Counted from the first letter of the stretch, positions 50,944 through 60,563 are shown. The stretch: 64,000 bases of DNA from Solirubrobacterales bacterium (GCA_009691195.1 SHVA01000002.1:1-64000), one strand, 5' to 3'. Translations and numbers: made by a program. Notes: a model not told the origin generated them from the sequence alone.

Positions 50944-51678
50944 CTAGCTCCGCTTCCCGGGCTTGGGCTTCGTCGCGGCCTTGGACTTCGCCGGAGCCTT
51001 GGGCTTGGGCTTGGAGGCTGCCTTCGGCTTGCTCGCAGCGCTCGCCGTGCCGCCCGCCTTGGGCAGCGCCGGCCTCGGCTTCGACTTGGCGGCGGGCACG
51101 TTCGGCGCCGGCGCCTGGTCGGAGACCGGCGGCAGCGTCTCTGTCAGGAGCAGGAAGTAGGCATTGGTCCTCATCTGGTACGCGAGCCCGGTGGTGAGCG
51201 CGTTGTGCACGCCGCCCGAGGTGCGCCCCATGAAGACGATGTGGATCCAGGCGAGCCCCGCGGCCAGCTGGTACAGGTAGGCCAGCAGGTAGATCATGAA
51301 CATCACCGGTATCCCGACGATCAGCCTGAACAGCGCTTTCCAGCGGCTGTAGCGCTCGAGCGGCGGGTCGCTCACGACCCGGATCGGATAGGACGGTGCC
51401 TCCTCGAAGCCGAACGGCGGGTACTGCTCGGTCTGCATGAACATGAAGGCGTAGGTCCGCGCCGTGAAGCGCACGAAGCCCATGTTGAAGTTGAACAGCC
51501 CCTGCGGGTAGCGCGCCGTGAACACGAGCGCGAACCAGGCGAGAATCGCGACGACGCCGGCGGCGATTGCGTAGACCTGGGCGAGGATGAGCCACGGGAT
51601 CGCGAGTATCAGCCTGAAGAAGGCCTTGGGGCGGCTCTGCGGCTCGACGTAGTCGGCCTCGTAGGTGACCGGGTACAA
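50944..51678 (-). CDS. DUF4389 membrane protein with Lys/Ala/Pro tail
   Basis: A 244-residue protein with two repeats of a membrane unit: YPVTYEADYVEPQSRPKAFF at residues 2-21, then FRLILAIPWLILAQVYAIAA; and YPIRVVSDPPLERYSRWKAL, then FRLIVGIPVMFMIYLLAYLY. It belongs to the DUF4389 family of unknown function. The last 60 residues are a low-complexity Lys/Pro/Ala tail, perhaps binding the cell wall or nucleic acid. TTG 51678 has GAGGAG upstream. It is a close paralog of the gene at 51754. Confidence 0.82.
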   Translation of the reverse strand: MYPVTYEADYVEPQSRPKAFFRLILAIPWLILAQVYAIAAGVVAILAWFALVFTARYPQGLFNFNMGFVRFTARTYAFMFMQTEQYPPFGFEEAPSYPIRVVSDPPLERYSRWKALFRLIVGIPVMFMIYLLAYLYQLAAGLAWIHIVFMGRTSGGVHNALTTGLAYQMRTNAYFLLLTETLPPVSDQAPAPNVPAAKSKPRPALPKAGGTASAASKPKAASKPKPKAPAKSKAATKPKPGKRS

Positions 51679-51753
51679 GCTTTCTCCTCTCGTTGAATTC
51701 CGGTGAAGCGGGAGCAGCCCGGGCGCGAAGGCCCGGCCCCTCCCGAAGCGTTT

Positions 51754-52377
51754 CTAGCCCTGCGTGGTCGTGCTCTCCTGCTGGAGCCGGCCAGAGGCGA
51801 GAGCGGGCTCGTCCTCCAGGTTGAAGGGCGGCCAATCCTCGGTCAGCAGCAGGAAGTACGCGCCCGCCCTGGAGAGGTAGGCCGATGCCGAGCGCATCGG
51901 GTTGAACAGGCCCGCGGGCAGCTTGCCCGTGAACAGGAGGATGAACCAGCCGATCAGGTGGCAGACGCCGAGGATCAGGCTCTGGACCCAGGCCAGGATC
52001 ATCACGGGGATGCCCACGATCAGCCGGAAGAGCGTCTTCATGCGACTGTACTCGGGGAGGGGCGCTGCCGCCTCGAGCCGGATTGGGTAGTTCCCGTCCT
52101 CCTCGCCGTTGAAGGGCGGCCACTCGTCGTTGAGCAGGTAGGTGAAGCCGTTGACGCGCGTGATCATCCGCAGGTAGCCGACGTTGAAGTTGTGGAGGCC
52201 CTCGGGATAGCGGCCGGTGAAGACGATCGCGAACCAGGCGATCACGGCCGCGATCTGGGCTCCGATCCCGTAGATCGTGGCGACGATGAGCCACGGGATC
52301 GCGATGATCAGTCGGAAGAAGGTCCTGAGGCGACTCTGGTGCTCGTCGAAGTCCGCCTCGTAGCTGACCGGGTACAC
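51754..52377 (-). CDS. DUF4389 membrane protein
   Basis: A 207-residue paralog of the next gene. It has the same duplicated unit (YPVSYEADFDEHQSRLRTFF then FRLIIAIPWLIVATIYGIGA; YPIRLEAAAPLPEYSRMKTL then FRLIVGIPVMILAWVQSLIL). GTG 52377 was chosen because GGAGG lies just upstream and the start matches the paralog. The longer frame to 52401 has no ribosome-binding site. It ends in a short soluble tail without the Lys/Pro repeat. Function unknown. Confidence 0.82.
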   Translation of the reverse strand: MYPVSYEADFDEHQSRLRTFFRLIIAIPWLIVATIYGIGAQIAAVIAWFAIVFTGRYPEGLHNFNVGYLRMITRVNGFTYLLNDEWPPFNGEEDGNYPIRLEAAAPLPEYSRMKTLFRLIVGIPVMILAWVQSLILGVCHLIGWFILLFTGKLPAGLFNPMRSASAYLSRAGAYFLLLTEDWPPFNLEDEPALASGRLQQESTTTQG

Positions 52378-52538
52378 GATTCCTCCGCGGGTTGAAGTCA
52401 TTTGGCGGTTCCGGGCCTGCGCTCGGCCTCAAATGCCGGCGGCACGATAACGGCCCCGGCAGCGGGAAGTCCAGCCAGGCACATGGCTACCCTTCGCCGT
52501 CCTCCCGGGCCCGCAACGGCCATGGCCCGAAATCGCAG

Positions 52539-53732
52539 ATGAGCGAAGCCAACATCTACAACAAGCAGTACCTGATGACAGCGGGCCCGACCCCGCTGCC
52601 GCCGGGCGTCAGCCAGGTGATGGCGGAGCCGATCGCCTACCACCGGGCCCCCGCCTTCGTCGAGGTCTACGGCCGCGCCCTCGAGCGCCTGCGCGAGGTC
52701 TTCCAGACCTCGAACCAGGTCCTCTCGTTCGCCGCGTCGGGCACCGGGGCGATGGAGTCGGCGGTTGCCAACCTCGCCGTCCCCGGAGAGCCCGTCGCCG
52801 TCGCCGCCGCCGGCAAGTTCGGCGAGCGCTGGAAGGAGCTCTGCGACGCGTTCGGCGCCGAGGTCGCATATCTCGACGTTCCCTGGGGCGAGAAGATCGA
52901 ACCCGCGGCGCTCGAGCAGTTGATCGGCTCGATGGAGCGCCCGCCGCGGGCCGTCTTCGCGACCCAGTCGGAGACCTCGACCGGGGTCGTCCACGATGTC
53001 AGGGGCCTCACCGCCGCAGCCCACGCCCACGACGCCGTGATCTGCATCGACGCGATTTCGGGTCTCGGCGCGATCGATCTCCCCCAGGACGAGTGGGGGG
53101 TGGACGTCGTCGTCTCCGGCTCCCAGAAGTCCCTGATGTGCCCGCCCGGGCTCGCCTTCTGCTCCGCCGGTGAGCGGGCCGTGGCGCTCGCCGCCGAGGG
53201 CCCCGGCTCCCACTACTACTTCGACTGGCAGCGGACTGCCAAGGGCCAGGCCGAGGACCCGCCCAGCAGCGCCTTCACGCCCGCGGTCACGCTGTGGCGC
53301 GCGCTGGACGTCGCGCTCGGACAGATCCTGCAGGAGGGCCTGCCCGAGGTCTTCGAGCGTCATGCGATCCTCGCCGGGGCTGCGCGAGCCGGGATCGCAG
53401 CCCTCGGGCTCGAGCGCTTCGGCTCCGAGGACGATGGCGCCAACGCCGTCACCGCCGCCGCGCTCCCGGACTCGATCGATGGCGCCAAGCTGCCCAAGCT
53501 GATGCGCGACACCTACGGCGTGACCGTCGCCGGCGGCCAGGGCCGGCTCAAGGGCAAGATCGTCAGGATCGCCCACTGCGGCTACTACGGTGCCTTCGAT
53601 ATCGTCGTCGCGCTCAGCGCTTTCGAGCTCGCTCTGCGCGACCTCGGCTGGGACGTGGAGCCGGGCAGCGGGGCCGGAGCGGCACAACGGGTCTTCGCCG
53701 ACGCGGGCCGCGCGCCCGAGCCGGTCGGCTAG
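52539..53732 (+). CDS. Class V aminotransferase (serine-glyoxylate/phosphoserine-like)
   Basis: A 397-residue PLP enzyme of class V. It has [15 protein letters not shown] at residues 11-25, the [18 protein letters not shown] phosphate pocket, and the PLP lysine in [13 protein letters not shown] (about residue 196). It groups with alanine-glyoxylate/serine-pyruvate or archaeal-type phosphoserine aminotransferases. Because serA follows after 10 bases, a phosphoserine transaminase (SerC-like) role is likely. ATG 52539 is used; the upstream extension overlaps the DUF4389 promoter. Confidence 0.85.
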   Translation: MSEANIYNKQYLMTAGPTPLPPGVSQVMAEPIAYHRAPAFVEVYGRALERLREVFQTSNQVLSFAASGTGAMESAVANLAVPGEPVAVAAAGKFGERWKELCDAFGAEVAYLDVPWGEKIEPAALEQLIGSMERPPRAVFATQSETSTGVVHDVRGLTAAAHAHDAVICIDAISGLGAIDLPQDEWGVDVVVSGSQKSLMCPPGLAFCSAGERAVALAAEGPGSHYYFDWQRTAKGQAEDPPSSAFTPAVTLWRALDVALGQILQEGLPEVFERHAILAGAARAGIAALGLERFGSEDDGANAVTAAALPDSIDGAKLPKLMRDTYGVTVAGGQGRLKGKIVRIAHCGYYGAFDIVVALSAFELALRDLGWDVEPGSGAGAAQRVFADAGRAPEPVG

Positions 53733-53742
53733 GAGGCCGGGC

Positions 53743-55335
53743 ATGAGCGAGCGGTCAAGGGTCCTGGTCAAGGAGCGAATAGCCGACGCCGGCGTGGAGC
53801 TGCTCAGGGAGCGCTTCGATGTCGAGCTTGGGGTCGATTGGGATGACGACGAGCTGGGCGGCCGGATCGCCGAGTTCGACGGGATCCTGGTCCGCTCGGC
53901 GACCAAGCTGACCTCCGAGCTGATCGACTCGGCGGCGAAGTTGAAAGTGATCGGGCGCGCGGGTACCGGTGTTGACAACGTGGACGTCGAGGCGGCGACC
54001 CGGCGGGGGATCGTGGTCGCAAACGCCCCCGAGGCCAATTCGCTGGCAGCCGCCGAGCACACGCTCGCACTGCTGCTGGCGCTCTGCCGCAACGTGCCCC
54101 AGGCTCACGCCTCGCTCTCAGCGGGCCGCTGGGAGCGCTCGAAGTTCAGCGGCTCGGAGCTCTACGGAAAGACGCTGGGAGTCGTCGGCTTCGGCCGCAT
54201 CGGCCAGCTCGTCGCCCAGCGCGCCAAGGCGTTCGAGATGGAGGTTGTCGCCCACGACAAGTTCGTCACGGCTGAGCGCTTCCGCGAGCTTGGTGCCGAG
54301 GGCGTCGAGGAGCTGGACGAGCTCTACGCCCGCGCCGACTTCATCAGCCTTCACGTGCCGAGAACCCCTGAGACGACCGGGATGATCGACGCTGACGCGA
54401 TCGAGAAGATGCGGCCCTGGGTGCGGATAGTCAACTGCGCGCGAGGCGAGTTGATCGACCTCGACGCCCTGAATGAGGGCCTCGAGAGCGGGAAGGTCGG
54501 CGGCGCGGCCCTCGACGTCTTCCCCGAGGAGCCGATGAGTGAGCACGCGATTCTCTCCCGCGAGGACGTAATCGTGACGCCGCACCTCGGTGCCTCGACA
54601 GCCGAGGCCCAGGACCGCGCCGGCGTTGTCACCGCCGAGCAGGTGACCGCCGCGCTCACCGGCGGCGTCGTGACCACGGCCGTCAACATCGCCGCGGTTC
54701 GCCCCGAGGCGATGAAGGCGCTGGCGCCCTTCGTGCCCCTCTGCGAGAAGCTCGGCGGGCTCGCCCAGGGCCTCGGCAACGGTGCGCTCGGCAGGGTCCG
54801 CGTCGAGTTCCGCGGACGGCTCGCCGGCCAGGACACCCGGGTGCTGGGCATCGCCGTGCTCGCGGGCATCCTCCGCGGCAACACCGAGGAGCCCGTCAAC
54901 CTCGTCAACGCGCCGCAGCTGGCGAAGGAGCGCGGGATCGAGCTGGCGGAGACCCGCGACTCGGTCTCCGAGGACTTCACCGAGCTGATTACGGTCACGA
55001 TCGAATCCGGCGAGGACTCGGTCGAGGTCGCCGGCACCGGCGTCGGCCCCCGCAACGAACCCTACCTGGTAGGGGTCTGGGGCGGCGACTTTTACCTTCC
55101 CTTCGCCGACAACCTGGCGGTCTTCCGCTACACGGACCAGCCGGGGATGATCGGCAGGGTCGGCGGTGTGCTGGGCGAGGAGGGCGTCAACATCGTCTCG
55201 GCGGCCGTCGGCGCCGAGGCCGGGGGCGACCGGGCCGTGATGGCGCTGACGACGGATGCGCCCGTCCACCAGGAGACGCTCGACTCGATCATGGAGATCG
55301 ACGGCTTCTTCCTGGGCCGCTCCGTCTCGCTCTAG
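53743..55335 (+). CDS. serA: D-3-phosphoglycerate dehydrogenase
   Basis: A 530-residue enzyme of serine synthesis, type with ASB and ACT domains. The NAD fold has [18 protein letters not shown] (about residues 147-164). Catalytic residues are Arg in NCARGELID, Glu in DVFPEEPM and His in VTPHLGAST. The allosteric substrate-binding region follows residue 320, and the C-terminal ACT domain ([20 protein letters not shown]) binds serine. AGGAGG precedes ATG 53743. It makes a serine-synthesis pair with the upstream aminotransferase. Confidence 0.95.
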   Translation: MSERSRVLVKERIADAGVELLRERFDVELGVDWDDDELGGRIAEFDGILVRSATKLTSELIDSAAKLKVIGRAGTGVDNVDVEAATRRGIVVANAPEANSLAAAEHTLALLLALCRNVPQAHASLSAGRWERSKFSGSELYGKTLGVVGFGRIGQLVAQRAKAFEMEVVAHDKFVTAERFRELGAEGVEELDELYARADFISLHVPRTPETTGMIDADAIEKMRPWVRIVNCARGELIDLDALNEGLESGKVGGAALDVFPEEPMSEHAILSREDVIVTPHLGASTAEAQDRAGVVTAEQVTAALTGGVVTTAVNIAAVRPEAMKALAPFVPLCEKLGGLAQGLGNGALGRVRVEFRGRLAGQDTRVLGIAVLAGILRGNTEEPVNLVNAPQLAKERGIELAETRDSVSEDFTELITVTIESGEDSVEVAGTGVGPRNEPYLVGVWGGDFYLPFADNLAVFRYTDQPGMIGRVGGVLGEEGVNIVSAAVGAEAGGDRAVMALTTDAPVHQETLDSIMEIDGFFLGRSVSL

Positions 55336-56726
55336 AAGAGCTCCCCGACCGCGCTCGCGAAGACCTCGCTGTGGCGGTCCACGTCGGCCCCGGTCGTGTC
55401 GGGGCACATCAGCGCCATGTTGTGGAACGGCGTGATCAGCACGCCGCGGTTGAGCGCGTAGAGGTGGAGGTAGCCTTCCAGCTCGGGGTCTCCGGAGCGG
55501 GCGGCCTCGCCGCCGTTGCGGGGCACCTCGGGCGAGAAGGCGTACTCGGCTCGCGCTCCGAGCTGCACCACGTGCCAGGGGACGTCGTCAGAGTCGAGTG
55601 CGGCGCGCACCCCCTGCGTGAAGCGGTCCGCCAGCCCGATCATTTGGGCGAAGGCGTCGGCGGTGAGCACCTGCTCCAGGGTGGCGCGGATCGCCGCCGC
55701 GGTGAGGGCGTTGCCGGCCAGCGTCCCGCCGACGCCGCCCGTGTCCGTGTAGTCGGCGTCGAAATTTGAGCCGACTCGCTCGGCCAGCTCGGCGGAGAGC
55801 CCGAACGCCCCGGAGGGGACGCCGCCGCCGATCGCCTTGCCGACGGTCAGCATGTCGGGCTCGAGGCCGTGGGCCGCCGTGTAGCCGCCAGGGCCGCAGC
55901 TGAGCGTGTGGGTCTCGTCGATGATCAGGACCGTCCCCGTCTCCCGGGTCAGGCGACGCATCTCGTCGTGAAAGCCGGGCTCGGGCGGGACGATCCCGAT
56001 GTTGGTCATCGCCGGCTCGGCGAGGACGCAGGCGACGTCCCCCTCGCGGAGCGCCTGCTCGAGGGCGTCGGGGTCGTTGAACTCGACCACGCGGGTCGTC
56101 TCGGTCGGGTCCACCGGGGGGCCGACGTTCCCGGCCCGCGAGCGGGGCCCATCCTCGCCCAGCGTGATGAAGCTCTCGTCGACGGTGCCGTGGTAGCAGT
56201 AGCTGAAGACCAGGATCCGGGGGCGGCCGGTGACTTGGCGCGCCATCCGGATCGCGAAGCGGTTGGCGTCGGTGGCCGAGACGGTCAGCTGCCAGAGAGG
56301 CAGGCCGAAGCGCCCGGCGAGCTGGCGGCCCACGGCGGGGGCGTCCTCGCTCGGGAGCATGGTGGTGGCACCCGCCTCGAATCGCCGCTGCACGGCCTGC
56401 GCGGTCGCGGGCGGGCCATGACCGGCCATCGCACCCGTGTCGCCGAGGCAGAGGTCCACGTACTCGTTGCCGTCGACGTCGGTCAGGCGGGCCCCGCGAG
56501 CCGACTCGAAGAAGATCGGGTGGCCGCCCGCCCACTTCGCCATCCAGCTCATCGGCACCCCGCCCAGCAGCGACTCGCGTGAGCTCTCGAACAGCTTGCG
56601 GGAGCCTCGATGCCCTGCGGCGAACCGCTCGAGCTCGCCCGTGGTCAGCTCGGCGAGCTTCGAGCGATCAACGAGTGTGTGCGGGCTCATCAGGCGGCCA
56701 TTGTATTCGGGCGCGGCGGCGGTCAT
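55332..56726 (-). CDS. Class III PLP aminotransferase (glutamate-1-semialdehyde-like)
   Basis: A 464-residue fold-type I transaminase. The PLP-binding pieces are TVSATDANRFAIRMARQVTG, VLIIDETHTLS and the Schiff-base lysine in LTVGKAIGGGVPSG. The N-terminal region (DVDGNEYVDLCLGDTGAMAGH) resembles GSA aminomutase and related amino-acid transaminases, but the context does not name a substrate. ATG 56726 lies only 13 bases from the divergent oxidoreductase start; ATG 56690 would leave more room. Its 3' end overlaps serA by 4 bases. Confidence 0.85.
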   Translation of the reverse strand: MTAAAPEYNGRLMSPHTLVDRSKLAELTTGELERFAAGHRGSRKLFESSRESLLGGVPMSWMAKWAGGHPIFFESARGARLTDVDGNEYVDLCLGDTGAMAGHGPPATAQAVQRRFEAGATTMLPSEDAPAVGRQLAGRFGLPLWQLTVSATDANRFAIRMARQVTGRPRILVFSYCYHGTVDESFITLGEDGPRSRAGNVGPPVDPTETTRVVEFNDPDALEQALREGDVACVLAEPAMTNIGIVPPEPGFHDEMRRLTRETGTVLIIDETHTLSCGPGGYTAAHGLEPDMLTVGKAIGGGVPSGAFGLSAELAERVGSNFDADYTDTGGVGGTLAGNALTAAAIRATLEQVLTADAFAQMIGLADRFTQGVRAALDSDDVPWHVVQLGARAEYAFSPEVPRNGGEAARSGDPELEGYLHLYALNRGVLITPFHNMALMCPDTTGADVDRHSEVFASAVGELF

Positions 56727-56739
56727 CTAGGGTTGGAGC

Positions 56740-57771
56740 ATGCGAGCGGTGGTCATGACCGGACACGGAGGCCCCGAGGTGCTGCGGGTGCAGGAGCGAC
56801 CTGATCCACCCGTCGGGCCGGGGGAGCTGCGCGTGGCGGTCAGGGCGGCGGGGATCAACTTCGCCGACACGATGGCCCGGGTCGGCCTCTACCCTGAGGC
56901 CCCGAAGCCACCATCGGTGCTCGGCTACGAGGTCTCGGGCGAGGTCGAGTCGGTGGGCGAGGGGGTCACTGACCATGCCCCGGGGGACCGCGTCATGGCG
57001 GGCACCAGGTTCGGTGGCCAGGCGGAGATGGTCACCGTCCCCGCCGATCAGGTGCTCCCGCTTCCCGAGCGCCTCTCCTTCGAGCAGGGGGCCGCGTTCC
57101 CGGTCAACTACAGCACGGCCTACGCCGCGCTGGTGATCATGGGCGGCCTGTCGGAGGGCGAGCGCGTCCTGATCCACGCGGCTGCCGGAGGCGTCGGCAT
57201 CTCTGCGATCCAGATCGCCAAGTCCCGTGGCGCCGTGATCTTCGGCACCTCCTCGGCGTCAAAGCACGACGCGATCCGCGCCCAGGGCGTCGACCACCCG
57301 ATCGACTACCGCAGCGGGGACTTCGAGCAGGAGGTCAACCGGATCACGGGCGGAGAGGGCGTGGACGTGATCATGGACGCGCTCGGCCCGACCTCGTTTC
57401 GCAAGGACTACCGGCTGCTGCGCCCAGGGGGCCGCCTGGTCATGTACGGAATGTCGGAGTCGACCACGGAGCGGGGCCGCAACATCCCGAAGACCCTCGT
57501 GAGCCTGCTGAAGATGCCGATGGCGACGATGCCCTGGTGGAAGAGCCTCGAGGTGATGAGCGAGAACAAGGGCGTGTTCGGGCTCAACATGCTCGGCTGG
57601 TGGGACCGCGAGGGCAACATCTCCAGGGTGGTGGACCCGCTGATGCCGGGGCTGGAATCCGGCCAGTTCGAGCCGGTCGTCGCCGAGGCCTTCCCCTTCG
57701 ATCGCGCCGGAGAGGCGCACCGGTTCATCGCGGAGCGGCGCAATATCGGCAAGGTCGTTCTCGTCCCCTGA
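56740..57771 (+). CDS. NADPH:quinone oxidoreductase-like MDR protein
   Basis: A 343-residue medium-chain dehydrogenase/reductase. It has the GYEVSGEVESVGEGVTDHAP substrate-domain motif (about residues 62-81) and the NADPH fold LIHAAAGGVGISAIQIAKS. Zinc-ligand cysteines are absent, which places it with QOR/zeta-crystallin-type enzymes rather than alcohol dehydrogenases. The aromatic loop (MATMPWWKSLEVMSENKGVF) suggests a hydrophobic substrate. It may reduce quinones or enones. It is divergent from the aminotransferase. Confidence 0.88.
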   Translation: MRAVVMTGHGGPEVLRVQERPDPPVGPGELRVAVRAAGINFADTMARVGLYPEAPKPPSVLGYEVSGEVESVGEGVTDHAPGDRVMAGTRFGGQAEMVTVPADQVLPLPERLSFEQGAAFPVNYSTAYAALVIMGGLSEGERVLIHAAAGGVGISAIQIAKSRGAVIFGTSSASKHDAIRAQGVDHPIDYRSGDFEQEVNRITGGEGVDVIMDALGPTSFRKDYRLLRPGGRLVMYGMSESTTERGRNIPKTLVSLLKMPMATMPWWKSLEVMSENKGVFGLNMLGWWDREGNISRVVDPLMPGLESGQFEPVVAEAFPFDRAGEAHRFIAERRNIGKVVLVP

Positions 57772-57815
57772 GGCTCAGGGCCGGGGTCGCGGCTGCCGCC
57801 GCTACCCTGAGGCGA

Positions 57816-58499
57816 GTGAAGGCTGGGAGGGCCAGAAGTGTGATGGTGGGTGTAGCTGCGACGGCGCTGCTGGTGCTGCTCGCCGCCGGAACTTCGAACG
57901 CCGTTGGGCCCGACGGCCCCGCCGCGACGCTGTCCCTGCGTGCCCTTGGGGGCGAGGGCCGGGCGGCCGGGACCTCAGCCGGCTACGCGCTGATCGTCAA
58001 CGGCAACCCGGGCGTCGCCAACCGGGTCAAGGCCTGGAGCGACTCGACGGGCCGTCTCTACGTAAGCGATTCCGCAGGCGGCATCGATCCTCCGACCCTG
58101 GGCGCCGGAGTGCCGGACCCCGAGTGCCAGGACGAGGGCGAGGCGGCCATCAGCTGCTCGCCGGGGCACATCGGCACCATCTACGGAGACTTGGGCGACC
58201 TCGGCGACCGCTTCACGGCGGCGGCCGGGCTCGCGACCCCGGTCGGAGTCGTGATTTCGGGCGCTCCCAGGTTCCTGGACGGCGGCCGGGGGACCGACCG
58301 CCTCTTGGGAGGGGGCAGTGGCGACCAGCTTCGAGGCGGTCCCGGCGCCGACACGGTCAAGGGGGCCGGGGGAGACGACACCCTGCTCGGCGGCGCCGGC
58401 CCGGACCTGCTCCAGGGCGGTACGGGCGACGACTTCTGCAACGGGGGCTCCCGGCGCGACCGGGCCAAGGGCTGCGAGACGCGGCGACGGCTTCCGTGA
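57816..58499 (+). CDS. Secreted RTX-repeat (calcium-binding) protein
   Basis: A 227-residue secreted protein. The signal peptide runs VMVGVAATALLVLLAAGTSN. A soluble domain with one Cys pair (PDPECQDEGEAAISCSPG) comes next. Residues about 150-215 are RTX nonapeptide repeats GGxGxDxLxG (GGRGTDRLLGGGSGDQLRGG and onwards), which fold into a Ca2+-filled parallel beta roll. It ends FCNGGSRRDRAKGCE. GTG 57816 precedes the signal sequence. No type I secretion genes are near, so export is by Sec. The role is unknown. Confidence 0.82.
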   Translation: MKAGRARSVMVGVAATALLVLLAAGTSNAVGPDGPAATLSLRALGGEGRAAGTSAGYALIVNGNPGVANRVKAWSDSTGRLYVSDSAGGIDPPTLGAGVPDPECQDEGEAAISCSPGHIGTIYGDLGDLGDRFTAAAGLATPVGVVISGAPRFLDGGRGTDRLLGGGSGDQLRGGPGADTVKGAGGDDTLLGGAGPDLLQGGTGDDFCNGGSRRDRAKGCETRRRLP

Positions 58500-58541
58500 G
58501 CAACGCGGGCGTCGGACCGAACTGAAAGCATCCCGCAAGGT

Positions 58542-59306
58542 TTGAACGCCCCGCTGACAGCCAGCTTCTACTCGAATTGGGTCGTCGAGACCGGGCGCGA
58601 GCCCCAGTTCCTCTTCTTCGTCTCCTTCCTCATCTCCTGGAGCTTCATCAGGACGAGCGCCCACATGATCCGGGCGCAGGTCTCGTGGTGGCCGGGCAAC
58701 GTCTCGGTGGGCGGCACCCACATCCACCACATGTTCTGGGGGATCCTGCTGCTGCTGATCTTCGGCTGGGTCGGGATCACGGTCGCCCCCGATTCGCCGT
58801 GGCGCGAGATCGCCGCGGTCATGTTCGGGATCGGGACCGGCCTGACGCTCGACGAGTTCGCCCTCTGGCTCAACCTCAAGGACGTCTACTGGGAGAAGCA
58901 GGGCAGGAGCTCGATCGACGCCGTCGTGGTCGCGATAGCGGTCACCGGCCTGGTCCTGGTCGGCTTCAGTGGCTGGGTGGAGGCAGCGGACAAGGTCGAG
59001 AGCAGGGTCTTCGCGGGAGTGGGCTTCCTCGGCTTCGTGTCCGTGGTGGTGGCGGTCATCAACGCCGCCAAGGAGAAGTTCGGGATGGCGCTGATCGGCG
59101 CCTTCTTCTACCCCGTCGGCTTCGTGGGCGCGTTCAGGCTGGGCAAGCCCCAGGGCGCCTGGGCGAAGCTCTTCTACCACCACAGGCAACTCGATCGCTC
59201 GAAGGAGCGCTACTCGGGGTCGCGTGGAAAGCCCTTCTGGAAGCGCGGCGGCGAGCTACTTGGGGGTCTTCGGCTTCGCCGCTCTGCCGGCTCGGGCGGG
59301 GGGTAG
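58542..59306 (+). CDS. Integral membrane protein with GTHIHHMFWG motif
   Basis: A 254-residue protein with six to seven hydrophobic segments, including FLFFVSFLISWSFIRTSAHM and FWGILLLLIFGWVGITVA. The His-rich motif GGTHIHHMFWG at about residues 58-68, and the later DEFALWLNLKDVYW, suggest a metal- or heme-binding or lipid-head-group site. The last 45 residues are basic and cytoplasmic. TTG 58542 is the start. The 3' end overlaps the convergent AI-2E-type gene by 51 bases. I recognise it only as a conserved membrane family of unknown function. Confidence 0.75.
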   Translation: MNAPLTASFYSNWVVETGREPQFLFFVSFLISWSFIRTSAHMIRAQVSWWPGNVSVGGTHIHHMFWGILLLLIFGWVGITVAPDSPWREIAAVMFGIGTGLTLDEFALWLNLKDVYWEKQGRSSIDAVVVAIAVTGLVLVGFSGWVEAADKVESRVFAGVGFLGFVSVVVAVINAAKEKFGMALIGAFFYPVGFVGAFRLGKPQGAWAKLFYHHRQLDRSKERYSGSRGKPFWKRGGELLGGLRLRRSAGSGGG

Positions 59307-60359
59307 GACGAACTCGTCCACGACCACGCCCAGCGAGGCCGCGGTCGGGATAGCGAGCAGGGCGCCGAGCACCCCGGCGAGGTTGGCCCCGACGAGCACC
59401 GCGATGATCGCCACGGCCGGGTTGACCTTGAGCGCACCGCTCTTGTAGAGCAGCGGCTGGATCGCACGGTCCTGGGCCTGCTGGTAGACGAGGAAAACGG
59501 CGATCCAGATGAGCACGTGGCCGGGTTGGCCGTCGACCACGAGCGCCGTCGCGACTATCGCGCCGCCGACGGTTAGCCCGATCAGGGGGATCAGGTCCAG
59601 GAACGCCACGAGCACCGCCATCGGCAGCGCCAGGTGGAAGCCGAGCAGCACCAGGAAGCCGTAGGTGAGAAAGCCGACGGCGGCCGCCAGCAGCACGTTG
59701 ACGCTGACGTAGGCGCAGACCACCTTGGCGATCCGCAGGCCGACCCGGCGCAGGCGGTCGCGGGTGGGGGCGCGAAGCCGTCCCGTGCCCCGCTCGAACA
59801 TGCCTCGTCCGTCGAGCAGCAGGAAGAAGGTCACCGTGAGGACGGTGATCGCCGCGATCAGGTGCTCGATCAGGCTGACGGTGAGCGATTCGAGCTCGCT
59901 CGCGCCCTGGCCGAGGGCGGATGGCAGCGATGACGCCTGCTCGCTGAGCTTCGCCGTCAGGTCGTACTTGTCGTTGAGCTCACGGAACTGCTGGTTGTTC
60001 TCGGCCCAGTGCTCGAAGTCCTTGACGTAGGTCGGCAGGCTCTTGCCCAGGCCCTCGATCTCGCGAACGATCGGCGGGAAGACGTGAAGGATCAGGAATA
60101 CGAGCGCCGCCAGGAACAGGAGGTAGACGATCAGGATCGCGCCGACCCGCGGCATCGAGCGCCTGCGGATGCTGATCCGCTCGAACAACCCGACGGCGGG
60201 ATCGAGCGCGAGCGCGAGGAAGATCGCCGCGGCCACCCAGCGCAGGGTGGTGCGAGTGTGCAGGATCACGATCGCGAGCAGCACCGCGAGCGCTGCGAAG
60301 AACAGCGCCACGAGGACGATCTTTGCAACCGCCCGCGGCTCGATCCGTGAGGCCTCCAT
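59256..60359 (-). CDS. AI-2E family (PerM/TqsA-like) transporter
   Basis: A 367-residue membrane protein of the AI-2E transporter superfamily. Its helices come in the family order: IVLVALFFAALAVLLAIVIL, WVAAAIFLALALDPAV, ILIVYLLFLAALVFLILHVF, a large extracytoplasmic loop, then ITVLTVTFFLLLDGRGMFE, LLAAAVGFLTYGFLVLLGFH and FLVYQQAQDRAIQPLLY. The substrate is unknown; members include Na+/H+ antiporters and small-molecule exporters. ATG 60359 is used; the frame is open to 60395 without better signals. Confidence 0.88.
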   Translation of the reverse strand: MEASRIEPRAVAKIVLVALFFAALAVLLAIVILHTRTTLRWVAAAIFLALALDPAVGLFERISIRRRSMPRVGAILIVYLLFLAALVFLILHVFPPIVREIEGLGKSLPTYVKDFEHWAENNQQFRELNDKYDLTAKLSEQASSLPSALGQGASELESLTVSLIEHLIAAITVLTVTFFLLLDGRGMFERGTGRLRAPTRDRLRRVGLRIAKVVCAYVSVNVLLAAAVGFLTYGFLVLLGFHLALPMAVLVAFLDLIPLIGLTVGGAIVATALVVDGQPGHVLIWIAVFLVYQQAQDRAIQPLLYKSGALKVNPAVAIIAVLVGANLAGVLGALLAIPTAASLGVVVDEFVLPPARAGRAAKPKTPK

Positions 60360-60405
60360 CTGCGCCTGGCATCGTCGCTTTCGTCTCGGACGCACCCAGG
60401 AGCAC

Positions 60406-60435
60406 TTGAGCCGCGGCCGGAACCTGCGCTAACCT
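60406..60435 (+). promoter_or_regulatory. Candidate promoter for the leuA leader transcript
   Basis: TTGAGC (60406-60411) and TAACCT (60430-60435) are separated by 18 bases. The predicted RNA start near 60442 is only a few bases before the leader ATG at 60449, as in other amino-acid attenuator leaders. The match is modest (4/6 and 3/6), so this is tentative. Confidence 0.35.
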
Positions 60436-60448
60436 GGACAGCAGTTCG

Positions 60449-60508
60449 ATGAGCCCTCGCCGCAACAGCCTCGCGCTTCTCCTTCTCCTCCCCCTCCGGG
60501 GGGAATAG
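60449..60508 (+). CDS. leuA leader peptide (19 residues, seven Leu)
   Basis: ATG 60449 to TAG 60506-60508 encodes MSPRRNSLALLLLLPLRGE. Seven of the 19 codons are leucine (one at residue 8, five in a row at 10-14, one at 16), using CTC and CTT. It ends 64 bases before leuA. Such a cluster directly before a leucine-biosynthesis gene is the hallmark of a regulatory leader peptide. Ribosome stalling at these codons would report low Leu-tRNA. It is too short to be found by ordinary ORF cut-offs. Confidence 0.75.
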   Translation: MSPRRNSLALLLLLPLRGE

Positions 60509-60563
60509 CGCTGGGCGGCGGCAGCCGCAGGACACAGGTCATCGAAAAGTTTCGGAGAAGGAG
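60479..60563 (+). promoter_or_regulatory. Possible translational attenuator: leader Leu codons pair with the leuA Shine-Dalgarno
   Basis: CTCCTTCTCC (60479-60488, inside the leader Leu codons) is perfectly complementary to GGAGAAGGAG (60554-60563), which contains the leuA ribosome-binding site. Between them a GCGGC-GGCA-GCCGC hairpin (60515-60528) brings the arms together. The model is that a ribosome stalled on Leu codons covers the pyrimidine arm and frees the Shine-Dalgarno, while with ample leucine the arms pair and leuA is shut. This is inferred from sequence. Confidence 0.55.

Noticed and set aside
50537-52432. Single 631-codon minus-strand gene
   Set aside because: Only its last 134 codons (the cupin) are coding in this frame; the rest is the shadow of the two DUF4389 genes in another frame.
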